Made by a program: the position numbers and the translations under genes. The notes beneath the pieces were generated by a model. The model had not been told where the DNA came from. It saw only the letters and a list, made by a program, of their open reading frames with translations, and did no database searches. A DNA stretch of 64,000 nucleotides from Tillus elongatus (taxonomy: Eukaryota; Arthropoda; Insecta; Coleoptera; Cleridae), in contig OZ023269.1 of assembly GCA_964006375.1 (NCBI GenBank), positions 6,078,501 to 6,142,500 on the forward strand. The letters are read 5' to 3'. This document shows positions 24,645-35,370 of this stretch, piece by piece. Each line of letters starts with the position of its first letter. Position 1 is the stretch's first letter.

Positions 24645-25692
24645 TATGTTCAGTAATGAAGCATATTTTGACATGTTGGAATGTTATATTCGTTCTAACT
24701 GAAATACTGAGGCAGCTGCAAATTCATATCAAAACAACTGCCCAGAAAGACGACAACCAAACACCAAAATATTTCGCAGGATAGTGACCAATCTATTGAA
24801 CGACGGTAGCTTCCTCGCAAAGAAACTACCAATGCCTAGAAACGAAGAAAGAAATAATGCCGTCTTACAAGTTTCAAACGAAAACCCTTCGCAATCTGTT
24901 CGGTCTTATGGTGGACAAACGGTACGGTACACCGTGTATTAAAACTAAGTCATTACCATCTATACAAACCTACAATCGTACAAGGCTTAAATGTTGACGA
25001 TTACCCTAAGCTACTTCAATTCTGCAGATGGTATGGACTGATGACTCCAGATTTACAAATTGTGGTGTGTATGATCGCCATAATAGGCATTATTGGGCAA
25101 ATGAAAATCCCCATCTAAAGGAAGAAAGACGATTGCAAGGCTGATTTGGTATTAATGTTTGGTGCGGCTTATTAGGTAAAAAACTGTTGTTCTTATTTGT
25201 AAATTAGACAGTTAATTTTAAAACAATTCAGGTAACTTCATTGTTGGTCCGTTTTTTTTTAATAATTTAACTGGGAAAATGTATCTTAATCTATTAAGGA
25301 ATGATATCTTACTAACAATTAGAAGAGTTCATGATAATTTAGACGAGATTTCGTACCAACAAGACGGTTGTCCAGCTCACAATGCTAGGATCGTCAAAGA
25401 ATTTTTGTACCAACATTTTAATAATCGTGTCATTTGTAACAATGGGCTGGTTCATTGGTGTGCTCGAAGTCCTGATATAACACCCATGGATTTTTATTTT
25501 TGGGGTACTCTGAAGAATGATGTGTATAAATTCGATCCACCACAAAATATCAATGAATTACGAAACATAATCACGGAAGCTATAAATCATATTAACCAAA
25601 ACACCGTCACCACAGTTTGCAGGCATGTTTCAAAAAGCTGTATAAAGTGCATTGCACAAAACGGTGGCCATATTAAACAATTTTCTATTTAG
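24645..25692 (+). pseudogene. mariner-like transposase (copy C), with probable 56-bp intron
   Basis: The N-terminal DUF4817-like region starts MFSNEAYFDMLECYI at 24645, followed by NDGSFLAKKLP. The catalytic domain reads SRFTNCGVYDRHN near 25050 (first Asp just upstream), GINVWCGLLG near 25150, then a GT...AG segment at 25176-25231. NFIVGPFFFNN follows, with QQDGCPAHN near 25365 (second Asp) and ARSPDITPMDFYFWG near 25480 (third Asp), 36 residues apart by my count. Removing the 56 bases restores the family alignment exactly. A TGA near 25142 and shifts before 25040 inactivate it. The last 137 codons, from 25279, are open. Confidence 0.8.
25176..25231 (+). other. probable spliceosomal intron in transposase copy C
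   Basis: It starts GTAAAAAACTG and ends AAAACAATTCAG, 56 bases. Joining the flanks makes a Gly codon and yields LLGNFIVGPFF, which aligns gap-free with VGNHTIGPFF in copy F (about 39712). Confidence 0.65.
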
Positions 25693-25877
25693 TGTATCTT
25701 TAAGTTTCTATTTTATTATTGTTGAGTTCGGTTTCTAATTGTATTGTTTTGTGGAGTTTAAGTTTCTATTTGTTATTGCCGGGTTTCATTATTAAACTGT
25801 TTCACATAATATTACCTAGCATTATTACCTAATTAAGTATTGTGAATTAAATCACAATATTAATGAATTTTCATTTT

Positions 25878-26042
25878 TTAAAAATTCACTAATAGAGAGG
25901 TATCGATGGTGAGACTTTGAAAAAAAATTTCAAATGAGCGCGAACTAGAACCCCGAGAACCCATACGCTAACTTGGTTAGTGAAACGATCGTCAGGTCTT
26001 TTAAAATGTGTTGTGGTGATTTGGGTTCTCCAAGTGTACTTT
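25878..26042. mobile_element. SGA repeat 3' end (minus) fused to Penelope 3' region (plus)
   Basis: From 25878 to about 25964 lies the SGA tail in minus orientation (palindrome remnant, TCAAATGAGCGCGAACTAG). From 25965 the Penelope 3' region continues on the plus strand (CGCTAACTTGGTTAGTG, GAAACGATCGTCAGG, TTGTGGTGATTTGGG). The hammerhead-like motif is cut within it: stem II, GAAA and the cleavage side remain, but CTGATGA is lost. Confidence 0.7.
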
Positions 26043-26840
26043 TCAAATGTACTTTACTTAACAAATATCTTATGTAATATTGCAACAGTTTTATTCTGTC
26101 GGTCGTTAATCAAGAAAAAAATTTGAGTTGATTAAAAATTTTTTTTTAAATATTGATAACGTCATTACTTCAAAACAAATAATGGTAAAAAATATATTTT
26201 TATTCACGAAAATGCATTTTAATCAAAAATAATGGAGGTTTTCGAGTATTACTCCCAAAACAAAAAAATATTTTCCTGTTGCTTAATTTATTCCATAGTT
26301 TAGGCCCAACTGTATAAAAAACTTGCTGGTAAAATGTAATGTAATATGTAACGTATAACTGTACTTAATGTGCTGAAGCAACCGTCGATGTTTCGTTGCC
26401 TGTAGGGGTAATAATAACGCCGAAGCTAGAGTTATAGGTTTAGGCAAGTTTAGTTAGTACCATCTCTTCTATTTACTAGTGAGTAACAAAACAGAGTAAG
26501 TGTTTGTCGGGAGCCAATATTGATCCATTAAATAATGTCAACGATCACAATGACTATTTTCACATGAATTTAGTATTTTTTGCCATTCTTTTTGCCGCGA
26601 ATTTAGCCTAAAACTTTCTGTAATAATGTTCTGATAATTAAAGCAAAATGTCAAATTTTCTTGTAGAGTTAAAATATTATTTTATTACTTATCAGATTTT
26701 TTAAAGGAAAGACTCCAACAAATTGAAAAGGTTAGTTTGTAAAGAGTGTGAGAACATATTGGCGAAGAGAATACTTGTTTTTGGGACGCTCAAGCTAAAG
26801 ATTTCAAGTGACACTCTAAATCTAAAAGGTGTTTCTAGAT
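26043..26840. other. no recognised coding sequence
   Basis: AT-rich. The last part (about 26700-26840) may be Penelope 3' sequence because a hammerhead-like motif follows it. Confidence 0.35.
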
Positions 26841-26841
26841 T

Positions 26842-26884
26842 TACCCCTGAAAATGGCTACTTAGTTGGCCGAAACGCGTAAGGA
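26842..26884 (+). ncRNA. hammerhead-like motif of a third type, weak
   Basis: CCCCTGAAAATGGC is followed by GTTGGCCGAAACGCGTA. A stem II of the GGC/GCC kind, the GAAAC box and a palindromic ACGCGT as minimal stem III are in the right order, but the first box reads CTGAAAA instead of CTGANGA. Stem I is poor. Confidence 0.3.
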
Positions 26885-27054
26885 TTTTGATAAAATTTTA
26901 TTGTCTGGAAGGAAGCCTTGCATTAAATATTTCAATATGTCTATCCCGGACTGTGTGACGTTTAGAAGTGAAATATAGATTCACACTTAAAAATGTTTGC
27001 AAGCGCCATCCTCACGTCTGCTGAGTTACATATCAGGACTATTGAATACCCTAG

Positions 27055-28165
27055 AAATAAAACTCTAATTCCATGGTGGAAAAGTGAAAGCAAGGATACA
27101 ATAAGATCAAGCACATAAGCATTTTATAAAGCCAAAAAATATTCTACACAAGAAAATCTAATTGAGTTTAAGAAAATGAGAGAAAACGCCAGATATATTA
27201 TCAAAAGTCCAAAGGGGAATCATGGGAAAACCTTGTATCCACGATAACTCCGTCTACTTATGCTGCAGACGTATGGAAGAAAATTAGAAGAATAAAAGGA
27301 ACAAAAGTAAATCAGTACATTATCAGTCTAACACATAATGACACAACAGTAACATCACCGCAAGAAATAACCGAACGCCTTGCTGAATATAACTCATACA
27401 CATCAAGTGACAGTAATCATGAAGAATAGTTCCGGGAATACAAAAATGAAGTTAAAAAATTCATAGAGCCACAAGAATCAAACTCAGATGACCCATTCAA
27501 CTTACAAATATCCATCAGAAGAGTTAATTTGAGATCACTTCAGAACCTAGTTAAGCTCTTGGTCAACAAATTAGGGCAGTGGCCCTTAAAAACTGGATTT
27601 AGGTTTTCTAATCGTGAAGCCAGATGCACAATTTGTGACAAAACTCTGCATGAAAATACGCCAGACCCATCCCTCTTTTTGACAAACCAGTAACTTTCAC
27701 AGACAGTCTGAAATATGTGGGGGGTATTTTTTGGTAAAAAGCTAAACTTAGGAAAACGTTTAGGTGCCTTCTCTACTACACCTACAGAAACTCTCTTTGT
27801 ACCAACTGGTTTAGCTTTAGTAGTTCGAGTTCCTTTATTTCCCTTTCAATATGCGTCAAAATTACTGACATCGCCATCAAACTTCAACCAAAGAAATGCT
27901 ATCTCTACAGATTCAAGTTAGTTTATGATAATAACAGTAACATAATTCCTCCTTATTATAAGAACGTTAATAGCTATCTAGAAAACGCAGACCTTGACTT
28001 TCCCAATGTATCATCTCTAACTTGCTCTGCTAACGCGCCATGGACAATGTCAGGTATCAGACTAAATGAAGATCTTGCTCAGTTTAATAAAGCAGAAACA
28101 AAGCCCAACGTGATTCAAACCGCTTCCCAGTATTCAGGATGCCCTAAACTATCCAGTTTCACAAA
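27055..28165 (+). pseudogene. Jockey-clade LINE remnant, RT core deleted
   Basis: First part (27075-27500): the linker between endonuclease and RT, with IPWWKSESKD, ENLIEFKKMRENARYIIK and VWKKI-like sequence. Near 27530 it jumps to post-catalytic RT sequence: LVNKLGQWPLKTGFRFSN, then LKYVGG near 27710. The C-terminal region follows (CYLYRFKLVYDNNSN, CSANAPWTMSGIRLNEDL) to about 28165. The fingers and palm with YADD are missing, so an internal deletion is inferred. Confidence 0.78.
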
Positions 28166-28186
28166 ATAATATACGTATGCCCTAGA

Positions 28187-28284
28187 TACAGTTTAGAGGA
28201 ATGGCCATCCACGACAACAGAAATGCTCCGGTTGGAGAGGAAATTTGCTGTCCATGTACAGAGTTGTGGTGGTAGGCCATAGGC
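28187..28284 (-). mobile_element. CR1/jockey-like LINE fragment (copy h)
   Basis: A 98-base minus-strand piece corresponding to the RT stretch around LCTWTANFLSNRSISVV. Both ends are missing. It lies between a Jockey remnant and Penelope pieces. Confidence 0.8.
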
Positions 28285-28299
28285 ATTTAATTGGCTGGG

Positions 28300-28560
28300 T
28301 TGTCTTAATAAACTTTAGATTATCTTTATCTACGTGGTGGTTATTATCTCAGATATGCCGTGGACGCACGATCTATCTACCGTGCCGTATCACAGTTGTG
28401 CTAAATGTTATTTAAACTTAGTTTCCAGAGATTTTTTAGTTTCCCCAATTATGAAATATGTTGTAAAGATGGTGATCTTAAACATATTGGTCCTTTTGAA
28501 ACTTCCAGGAGGCTAAACGAGAGCAAACGTCTTAAGGTTTCTATAAGAAAAACAAGATTT
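28300..28560. pseudogene. two Penelope GIY-YIG pieces in inverted head-to-head arrangement
   Basis: Up to about 28448 the minus strand encodes KSLETKFK, HLAQL, YGTVDRSC (GIY-YIG middle part, with stops). From about 28449 the plus strand encodes YEICCKDGDLKHIGP (the preceding part, equal to CCKDCNLRYVGQ in the copy at 17470). The inversion point falls at the YVGQT motif. Inverted or partially duplicated copies are known for Penelope-like elements. Confidence 0.7.
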
Positions 28561-28584
28561 ATATTTTTTTCAATAAAAACTCTT

Positions 28585-28725
28585 CATTTGAAGATTCGCC
28601 ACCATAACTCACTGGCTGGCAAAAGTCTTAAAGTGTCTGTAAGATAAACATTTTTTGTTTATAATAAAAACCGTTTAATTGAAAATTCGCCACCATAACT
28701 CACTGGCTGCGTCCAAAGTGGCTCC
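28585..28725. repeat. repeated termini of SGA 5' module
   Basis: ATTCGCCACCATAACTCACTGGCTG occurs twice (about 28597 and 28687); the second ends in CTGCGTCCAAAG. Both match one arm of the self-inverted module. Confidence 0.6.
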
Positions 28726-28837
28726 AGATTATGACTACCTTTTCATTTTGTACTGTTTAGTAAATATTTACTATGTTTAAATTTTTTATACAACTCTGAA
28801 TAAACAGCGATGATATTATTTGCCAATAATTCAAATA

Positions 28838-29050
28838 TTGTCAGCGTTTCTCAAACTTTTTGTATTTGCAACCCAATTTTCAATCACAATTCTAGTCGCG
28901 CCCTCACTGTATCTACGTCCACCATGGCAGACATTCTCGTGGTTTCACGAGAAGTTCCGAACACTTTTATGCACATTATTTAATTGTTTTCAAAGTTTCA
29001 GTAAAAATTACTCAACTTGTATGAAACAGCATGTCATAGTATAATATTTT
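28838..29050 (+). mobile_element. hAT-type terminal sequence, probably non-autonomous
   Basis: CAGCGTTTCTCAAACTTTTT resembles hAT ends of the CAGTGGTTCTCAAAC kind, and the same type in inverse orientation sits at 43480-43508. There is no coding part. The other end is lost to an SGA repeat at 29053. Confidence 0.5.
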
Positions 29051-29052
29051 AT

Positions 29053-29668
29053 ATTAGTGAATTTTCTTTAAAAAAATTCACTTATGAGGAGATCTCGACT
29101 TTTGAATTTTGAAAAAATTCCTTCAAATTAGCACTAATTAGGCCCCCGAGAACACATATCCGTGGTCGTGGCTTGGATAAGTTCGTTAACCAGGAAAATC
29201 TGCTCAGTTGAAATAGATTAAACAATGTTTTTTTTAAATTAGACAGACGGATTCCCCCTATCAGTGTCAGTTCTGAGCCAGCCTTAAATGAATGGAATTT
29301 AGACCACGATATTATGATGCATGTTTGTAAGAAAATAAATACGGGACTCAGCAAGTGCGTTATGGTAGCGAGTTTTTATTGAATGCCTCAAATTTGAATA
29401 GCTTAATTTGCTATTAACCTTTCAGGTTCGTGGCCAGGAAACTGGTTTTTCGGGAACATTTTAAGTTTATTTTCGAATTATTTTTTTTACATTTTCAAAC
29501 AATAAAGTTATTTTGATGAAATATGGTACATTATTTTTACTATATATGTTATACTGGTAACCAAATTTGATGTCTGTTTTCTTTAAAAAAATACATATTT
29601 GCTATTAAAAACATTTTTATGAAAATTCACTATCATAACGCACTTTCTGCGTCCAGACTTTTATATTT
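29053..29668 (-). mobile_element. SGA repeat, internally deleted
   Basis: The 3' palindrome and tail (29053-29160) are followed directly by a short body piece, GGCTTGGATAAGTTCGTTA, without any (TA)n. After unrelated sequence (about 29215-29300) comes the 5' module (29340-29665) ending CGTCCAGACTTTT. Confidence 0.8.
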
Positions 29669-29669
29669 A

Positions 29670-30570
29670 TTGATGCATAAAAAATGTTAGAATTACTTGT
29701 ATCAAAGTTTAGTCTGGTAGCAGTAATGTTTTTCCTTCTGTAAAATCTGTTTAAATGCATACAAAGACTTCTGCAGGCACCACGCTGAGATTACGATCCA
29801 TCATATTAATTGTTTTTTCTTGAGTCTATAAAAGCAATAAAGATATTTACGTTTTTTCAAGCGTGCGTTTTCCTATTGTTATAAACTCCAGCATTTCTTA
29901 ATTTTCTACTTGTTAATTTCTCAACAAGAAGCATCTAAGTTAGCTATGTTCATTATTCTCTTACGCTATCTTGCTCTAGATATCTTGATATTTTTTTGAG
30001 AAACAAGCAAGAACTCATTAATTACCTCGCAATGCTCAAAGGTAGTAAAATCCGTATTTGTTATGCCACCTTAATATCGCAAACTGGATCAAAGTATCAT
30101 TTACCGAAAGCGCATAAAAAGGAATATGAAACGTGTAAAGATCAAAATAATTGCCCTATATTTCGACATAACTTGACTTTACGTTGAGTTTAATGGTAGA
30201 AAATACGCACACATCTAGTGAAATGAAGATAATTTGATGTCTCCCGTGTTTTAGCAGACCATATGTTTCTACATGAGGGGAAACGAAGGTAATGGAGGAC
30301 ATAACGATGCACAAGAGGTAGAAATGTAACCTCAATAAAAAGCACTGAGCATGGTAGACAGCAAAGTTTCATAAGTTTCTAAATTGCACAATTAATGGAA
30401 TTATAATGCATTTCCAGTTTGTTTTGCAATACCGATTTGCATTCGGGGTTTTGGAGCACGTGGGCATATAATTTCTAGATCGTGAAAGGTCAATTAGAAG
30501 TTAATTTAGTTCTGTCAACTAAGCAAATAAACTTGTAACTGCATCAAAAGTTCGCATATAATCCAGTTGA
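29670..30570. other. no recognisable feature
   Basis: AT-rich; a 63-codon ORF at 29996-30187 has no family I recognise. Confidence 0.4.
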
Positions 30571-30576
30571 TTATGC

Positions 30577-30660
30577 GTAAAAGCTTCGATAGCCCAGTGG
30601 CAAGAACGTGTGCCTCGCAAGACAAGGATCGTTAATTCGATTCCCAGTAGAAGCGTCATT
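30577..30660 (+). repeat. tRNA-like sequence, SINE head or tRNA pseudogene
   Basis: An A box, TAGCCCAGTGGCAAG, is followed about 35 bases later by AATTCGATTCCC, a near-B-box. It differs from the SINE family at 7268. A clean acceptor stem is not evident. Confidence 0.45.
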
Positions 30661-30797
30661 TCACTTGTTTTTATACAAAGCCTATACACATAACAAATTC
30701 TTACATAATTTATTACTTTATTCACAAAACCTAGTTTGACTTTAAACTATAATAGAGTCTATCAAACCTGAAATAGTTTTCAGTAAAAATGTTTTTA

Positions 30798-30931
30798 CTG
30801 TTAGTGAATTTTCTTTAAAAAAATTCACTTATGAGGAGATCCCGACTTTTGAATTTTGAAAAAATTTCTCCTAATGAGCGCTAAGTAGGCCCCCTAGAAC
30901 ACATATCCGGGGTCAGTTTTGATCTTTATAT

Positions 30932-31027
<96 letters not shown>

Positions 31028-31808
31028 CACACCGATAACTCAAAAAATTTGGTGAGTACCTTCCTTTTGTAAGTGGCTTGGATAAGTTCGTTATCCAGGA
31101 AAATCGGTCGACATTTTCCCGGAAAATTTTATGTTTTCTTTAGAAAAAATGTATATCTCCGGAAATAACAAAGTAAGGGCAACCAAATTTGGTACATCGT
31201 TTTATATCGCTGTTTTAGCGCTGTAGGTCAAAAGACAAAAAAGTTATGGGCATTTAAAGAATAATAAATTGGGGTTTTCCTCAAAACGTCAAAGTGACAA
31301 TTTAAAACGTCAAAATTCGCAACATTTAGGCAAAGAACTTGAATCTATTACGGGCTACGGAAAGAAAATGTCTCAATAAGAATGTTTTACAAACCCTGAA
31401 GTCTTAGTTTCAGCCGTCACTGTCCTTCATTTTACTAAAATCTTTCCAGAAAAATCACTTCAAATAGACCCTTTCTCTGATGCTTGGCAGTAGTCTTAGC
31501 TATAGAATTTATCGTTTAGTGGTATATAACTTTTGTCGAATTTTCGTAAAAAATCAATAAAGCTCAATATATCCGTTATTCTACAAGATATGAAAAAAAT
31601 TGTATACATTAATTATAGGGTGTCTTGAGCTACATCTTAAAAAAAATTCTACAATCACAGGCTGGCTCATAAGTCGTTGGTGATACAAATAATTTTTTTT
31701 TAGTCGAAAACGCCTTATGTTTTCGCATTTTTCATCGAAATATAATGCATGTTTGTAAGTAAAGAAATTCTGGACGCATCAAGTCCGTTATGGTAGCGAA
31801 TTTTTTTA
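30798..31808 (-). mobile_element. SGA repeat, nearly complete copy
   Basis: Palindromic 3' end at 30798-30828, tail, (TA)n at 30935-31023, then GTATCACACCGATAACTC and the full body to about 31765. Only the first 40 bases of the 5' module follow (TCTGGACGCATCAAGTCCG) before it breaks at about 31808 and a second copy begins. Confidence 0.85.
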
Positions 31809-32552
31809 ATGGGAATGGGATTTTTGCATTTTCCATCGAAATGTGTGTGTGTTTCGTTTCTTTAACTTCGGCCTATTTCCGCGACTATGGCCAATCACCG
31901 ACGCCAGGGAGCAGTTTCACCCCAGTATCCTGGAAATTTTGGCAAACCCCTGCCTTTCTGTAAGGAGGGTAGGGATGTTTAACGTGCCCAACATCGTCTG
32001 GACACGGGACCGACGGCTTTACGCCCCCTCCGAAGGGCGGAACGTGCAGACATTCAACTTGCTCAAATGCAATGCCAGAACCTCGGTTGTTGTTAATGTT
32101 ACAGTTTGTACTGAAAAAGTGAAAGGAGTATCCTGGGATCGAACCCAGTACCCTTCGGTTCAGAGGCACACGTTCTTACCCCTGAACCACAGAGTTCTTT
32201 TTTCCATGGAAATATAATATATCTTTGTAAGAAAACAAATTCGGGGAGCAGAAAGTGCGTTATGGTGGCGAATTTTCATTAATTGCTTTAAATTTGAATA
32301 GCTCAATTTGCTATTAACCTATAAGGTTGACCAAGAAACCAGTTTTTTTTGGGAACACTTTAAGTTTACTTTCGGAAATTTTGTACATTTTCAAACAATA
32401 AAGTTATTTTGATGAAACATGGCACATTCTTTCTACTATATAGGTTATACTAGTAGCCAAATTTGATGCATGCTTTCTTAAAAAAGATACTATTAAAAAC
32501 ATTTTTATGAAAATTCACTACCATAACGTACTTGCTGCGTCCAGACTTTTAT
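31809..32552 (-). mobile_element. second SGA copy in tandem (5' end plus a little body), split by a SINE
   Basis: It starts in body sequence (GCATTTTCCATCGAAAT), is interrupted by the SINE at 31843-32199, resumes with ATATAATATATCTTTGTAAG and then shows the complete self-inverted 5' module to 32552, ending CGTCCAGACTTTT. Confidence 0.8.
31843..32199 (-). mobile_element. tRNA-derived SINE (best copy, with target duplication)
   Basis: The tRNA-like head is on the right: the minus strand has an A box TGGTTCAGGGGTAAG near 32180 and the B box GGGTTCGATCCCAGG near 32140. The body contains a GTCGGTCCCGTGTCC block and a region that complements CTATTTCCGCGACTATGG; the tail is (AC)n. Flanks of 14 bases, TTTTCCATCGAAAT at 31829-31842 and TTTTCCATGGAAAT at 32200-32213, differ at one site and are the target duplication. 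Length is 357 bp. Confidence 0.85.
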
Positions 32553-33129
32553 GTTTTGTTCAGGTCAATATCGCTGTCTAAATCGTTGTCGCAGATGTGT
32601 TTATCTATCTCTATGGCAGTTCTGTTTATTTCGTTGTAGCTTTGGCACTTAATCAATTGAGGTAGGTTTTCTGAAAACTTTTATTGGACTGCTCTTTTCT
32701 TTTTATACAAGCATGTGTCCTTCATATACTGATTCAGGCTTACATTAAAAAAATGGGAATAACCTAATAAAAAAGTTAATCAAAAAACTTTTCAAATACA
32801 GGTTGTTGGGTTGATTTTTTGACATATTTTTGTGACCTTGAAACTTTTTGACAGCTTAAATTGTAAAATCATTTTTTTTTCAAACAACGACCTACATTTT
32901 CTTTATTTTTATTGAATCTACATCTTTTTTCATACAAGGTCATCAAATAGAGTTGAACGAGAGAAAACGACTTGCTTTTTATTATTACTCGTCTAATAAT
33001 GAAACCACGGTTGCCACATAAGTTTAAAAATATAATAAAAAGTGTTGCAGCATGTTAAAGAAAATGTTAAAAGTATATTATATAAAAATATAAATTGAGT
33101 CTTTTCAAAAACGATCGTGTGACATTTGT
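32553..33129. other. no recognisable feature
   Basis: AT-rich, no supported ORF. Confidence 0.4.
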
Positions 33130-33480
33130 TTCTTACCTCATTGCTCTACTAGCTGCATCAAGAGACTGCGATCCCTAATGCCATCTAAATTATGTGGCTT
33201 ACACTTAATTTTAGGTGGCCCCGAAAAACTGTTGCATGGGTTTAAATGACGCGATTGAGCTGGCCACTCTATCTCTCCCCGACGCCTAATTTATCTGTTC
33301 GGGACAACGTTATTTAAGAAATTTTGAATTTCGAGATGCTCCATCTTGCTGTAGTCGTACATCCTGATAGGCGGCACAGCGTAGTCCTGACACGCCATTA
33401 TTTCCTAATAAATTTAGATATTTTTCTGAGGTCAAATTTCTTTCGTAAAGAATGTGGTCCGATTAACTCCTTTAAAAAAA
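33130..33480 (-). pseudogene. mariner-like transposase fragment (copy D)
   Basis: The minus strand reads QQDGAS near 33350 (second-Asp motif), then IQNFLNNVVPNR, RRRGEIEWPAQSRHLNP near 33250. In that last motif the third catalytic Asp of SPDL is replaced (SRHL). Frame changes lie around the second Asp. Both ends are missing. Confidence 0.7.
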
Positions 33481-33659
33481 CAAATGTTAGTTAGGTCTAT
33501 AAACGTTGCAGAGGGCAACGACCGAACTAATTATAAATTTTTAGAAGACAATATAAACCGAATAATTCGGTGATTTCAATTTTTTTAAGAATATTGGTTT
33601 CCATTTGAAAAAGTTTGTTGTTATCGATGTTACAATTTTAGCTGACAAATATTTTCAAG

Positions 33660-33890
33660 ATCACACAAGTATGTGAAGGTAAGGTAAGATGCTTAGTGGC
33701 AATTAGGCCATTGCTGACCCTTTTTGCTCATCTAAACTAACCTACCCTCCACCTTGAGCTCGATCTCAACTACGACAGTGATTTGAAAAATCATCCGCCG
33801 CCGGTGAGTCTCGAACCGTCGACCCCCGAGTCCGTATTGGAAAGTTTGAATCGACTTTCCCGCACGGCCACGGAGACGAATATGTGAAAA
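33660..33890 (-). mobile_element. second tRNA-derived SINE family
   Basis: On the minus strand GTGGCCGTGCGGGAAAGTCG (A-box region near 33870) and GGTTCGAGACTCACC (B box near 33815) form a good pol III promoter pair. A body of about 130 bp follows, toward GGTCAGCAATGGCC and TTACCTTACC. Distinct from the family at 7268. Confidence 0.6.
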
Positions 33891-33984
33891 AGTAGGCCAA
33901 CAATTTTATATGAAACATTTTTTGATTGCTTTTTTTTTCTTTCAGGTTGTTCACATTACTCCAAATAATATATTCCTGACCTGG

Positions 33985-33988
33985 ATAT

Positions 33989-34063
<75 letters not shown>
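33985..34063. repeat. (TA)n microsatellite, about 79 bp
   Basis: Followed by a short TGTATATATACGTACA palindrome. No SGA flanks. Confidence 0.95.
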
Positions 34064-34064
<1 letters not shown>

Positions 34065-34171
34065 TGTATATATACGTACATGTGTGTACGTATAAGGATA
34101 TTCCTTAAGTAGCGGCTTAAAACGAAAAACCTTTCCAAGTGAGCAAAAATTATTGTTTTTTTATTATATCT

Positions 34172-34908
34172 CAGTCTTGCTTTCTGTATCATAAGAGATA
34201 CACCAGCCCTAGATCCATCACAATGAACAACCAAGTTATTCAACATAATGAGTCCTTTTCACTTGTTGGCATTTCTGTGGACCGAAATCTCAATTGGCAC
34301 CAACATGTCACATCAATTGCAGAAGCGGTTGCTAAGAAATTAAGTCTCCTCTTCCGGGCTCGCAAATACTTTTCACCAGCTAATCTCTATACCTTCTATG
34401 CTTTACAAGTAAAGCCAAACCTCGAATACTGCTCCCACCTCTAGGGTGCCGCTGCCACTTCTACACTCGCTATCCTGGAGTCCATTCAGAAGAGAGCTAT
34501 ACGTCTCATCAGTGACCCTACCCTCACCCAAAGGCCGCCATCCCTTGCACACCGACGTGCCGTTGGTAAACTCTCTCCATTTTATAGATATCTGCATGGG
34601 CACTGCTCAGAGAAGCTTTCTTTCATAGTTCCTCCACCTGCTGCCCTCAACAGATCTACCAGGGGAACAGAGCGAATGCACCCTTTTACTGTCCAGGTCA
34701 CCAGACATAAAACATCTTGTTATGCCATCTCTTTTGTCCCGAGGACTTCCAAGTTATGGAATTTCTTGCCGGCACATGTTTTTCCTTCTCCTCCGAACCT
34801 TCAAGTCCACAATTAACAAGTTGTCTCTTTCCTCCTTGTCGACACCCACGGTACGATAGTATTTAAGCTGTAAGCCCTCGTGTTGTTGAAATAAAAAAAA
34901 AAAAAAAA
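34172..34908 (+). pseudogene. CR1/jockey-like LINE, copy d
   Basis: 5'-truncated within the thumb (SCFLYHKRYTSPRS). It contains VDRNLNWHQHVTSIAEA, VKPNLEYCSHL then a stop, RAIRLISDPT, the C-terminal SFVPRTSKLW and FKS- region with small deletions. The 3' end reads TGTTGTTGAAATAAAA with a long A run ending about 34908. No clear target duplication. Confidence 0.85.
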
Positions 34909-34909
34909 A

Positions 34910-35370
34910 ATATAACACATATGACCTTAGGGCGCCCGTTGTTGTGCTACAGCCTGTAAAATTTAAAAAAAAACAATTTCATATATTCAAACCGCTTGTA
35001 GCAATTCAACCAAAGGTACATCCTTAGTATCTCAGTGCATACTAAACCAAAAATTTCACATTCAAAATCATACCAGTGCAAGAGGTATGGATATCAGCCA
35101 TCATTATTCGCTAAAAATTAAACAGCACCTCATATAATATTACAACTGAAATATATATTTCTTTATTTACATTTTTTTGTTTTACAAACCGCTTAGCAAC
35201 AAAATTTATTTAACCAAGTACATTTTTACTATACTCATTACATCACTTAGAATATTAACCAGATAATTCATTAAAAATGGATGGTGCAACTATCGTTAAT
35301 TATAAAAAGTTTGAAATTGCTTTCAGCCAAAATACAAGCCTATCTATAATTACATTTACATCTGTAAGGC
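34910..35370. other. no recognisable feature
   Basis: AT-rich spacer between two same-strand LINE copies. Confidence 0.4.

Larger units (their letters stand above)
23690..25870 (+). mobile_element. mariner-like element with long inverted ends (copy C)
   Basis: The left end TA|CAGTGTGTCCGAAACTGG at 23690 looks like a typical terminus. The segment 24143-24286 is repeated inverted at 54897-55043 at the 3' end of a related copy, so the element has long terminal inverted repeats. Coding sequence begins near 24645. The right end is cut at about 25870 by an SGA repeat end, so the matching TIR is missing here. Confidence 0.7.

Noticed and set aside
30577..30660. Functional tRNA gene
   Set aside because: A and B boxes are present, but no consistent acceptor stem or anticodon arm could be drawn by eye; a SINE head or pseudogene is more likely. 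tRNAscan-SE would decide.
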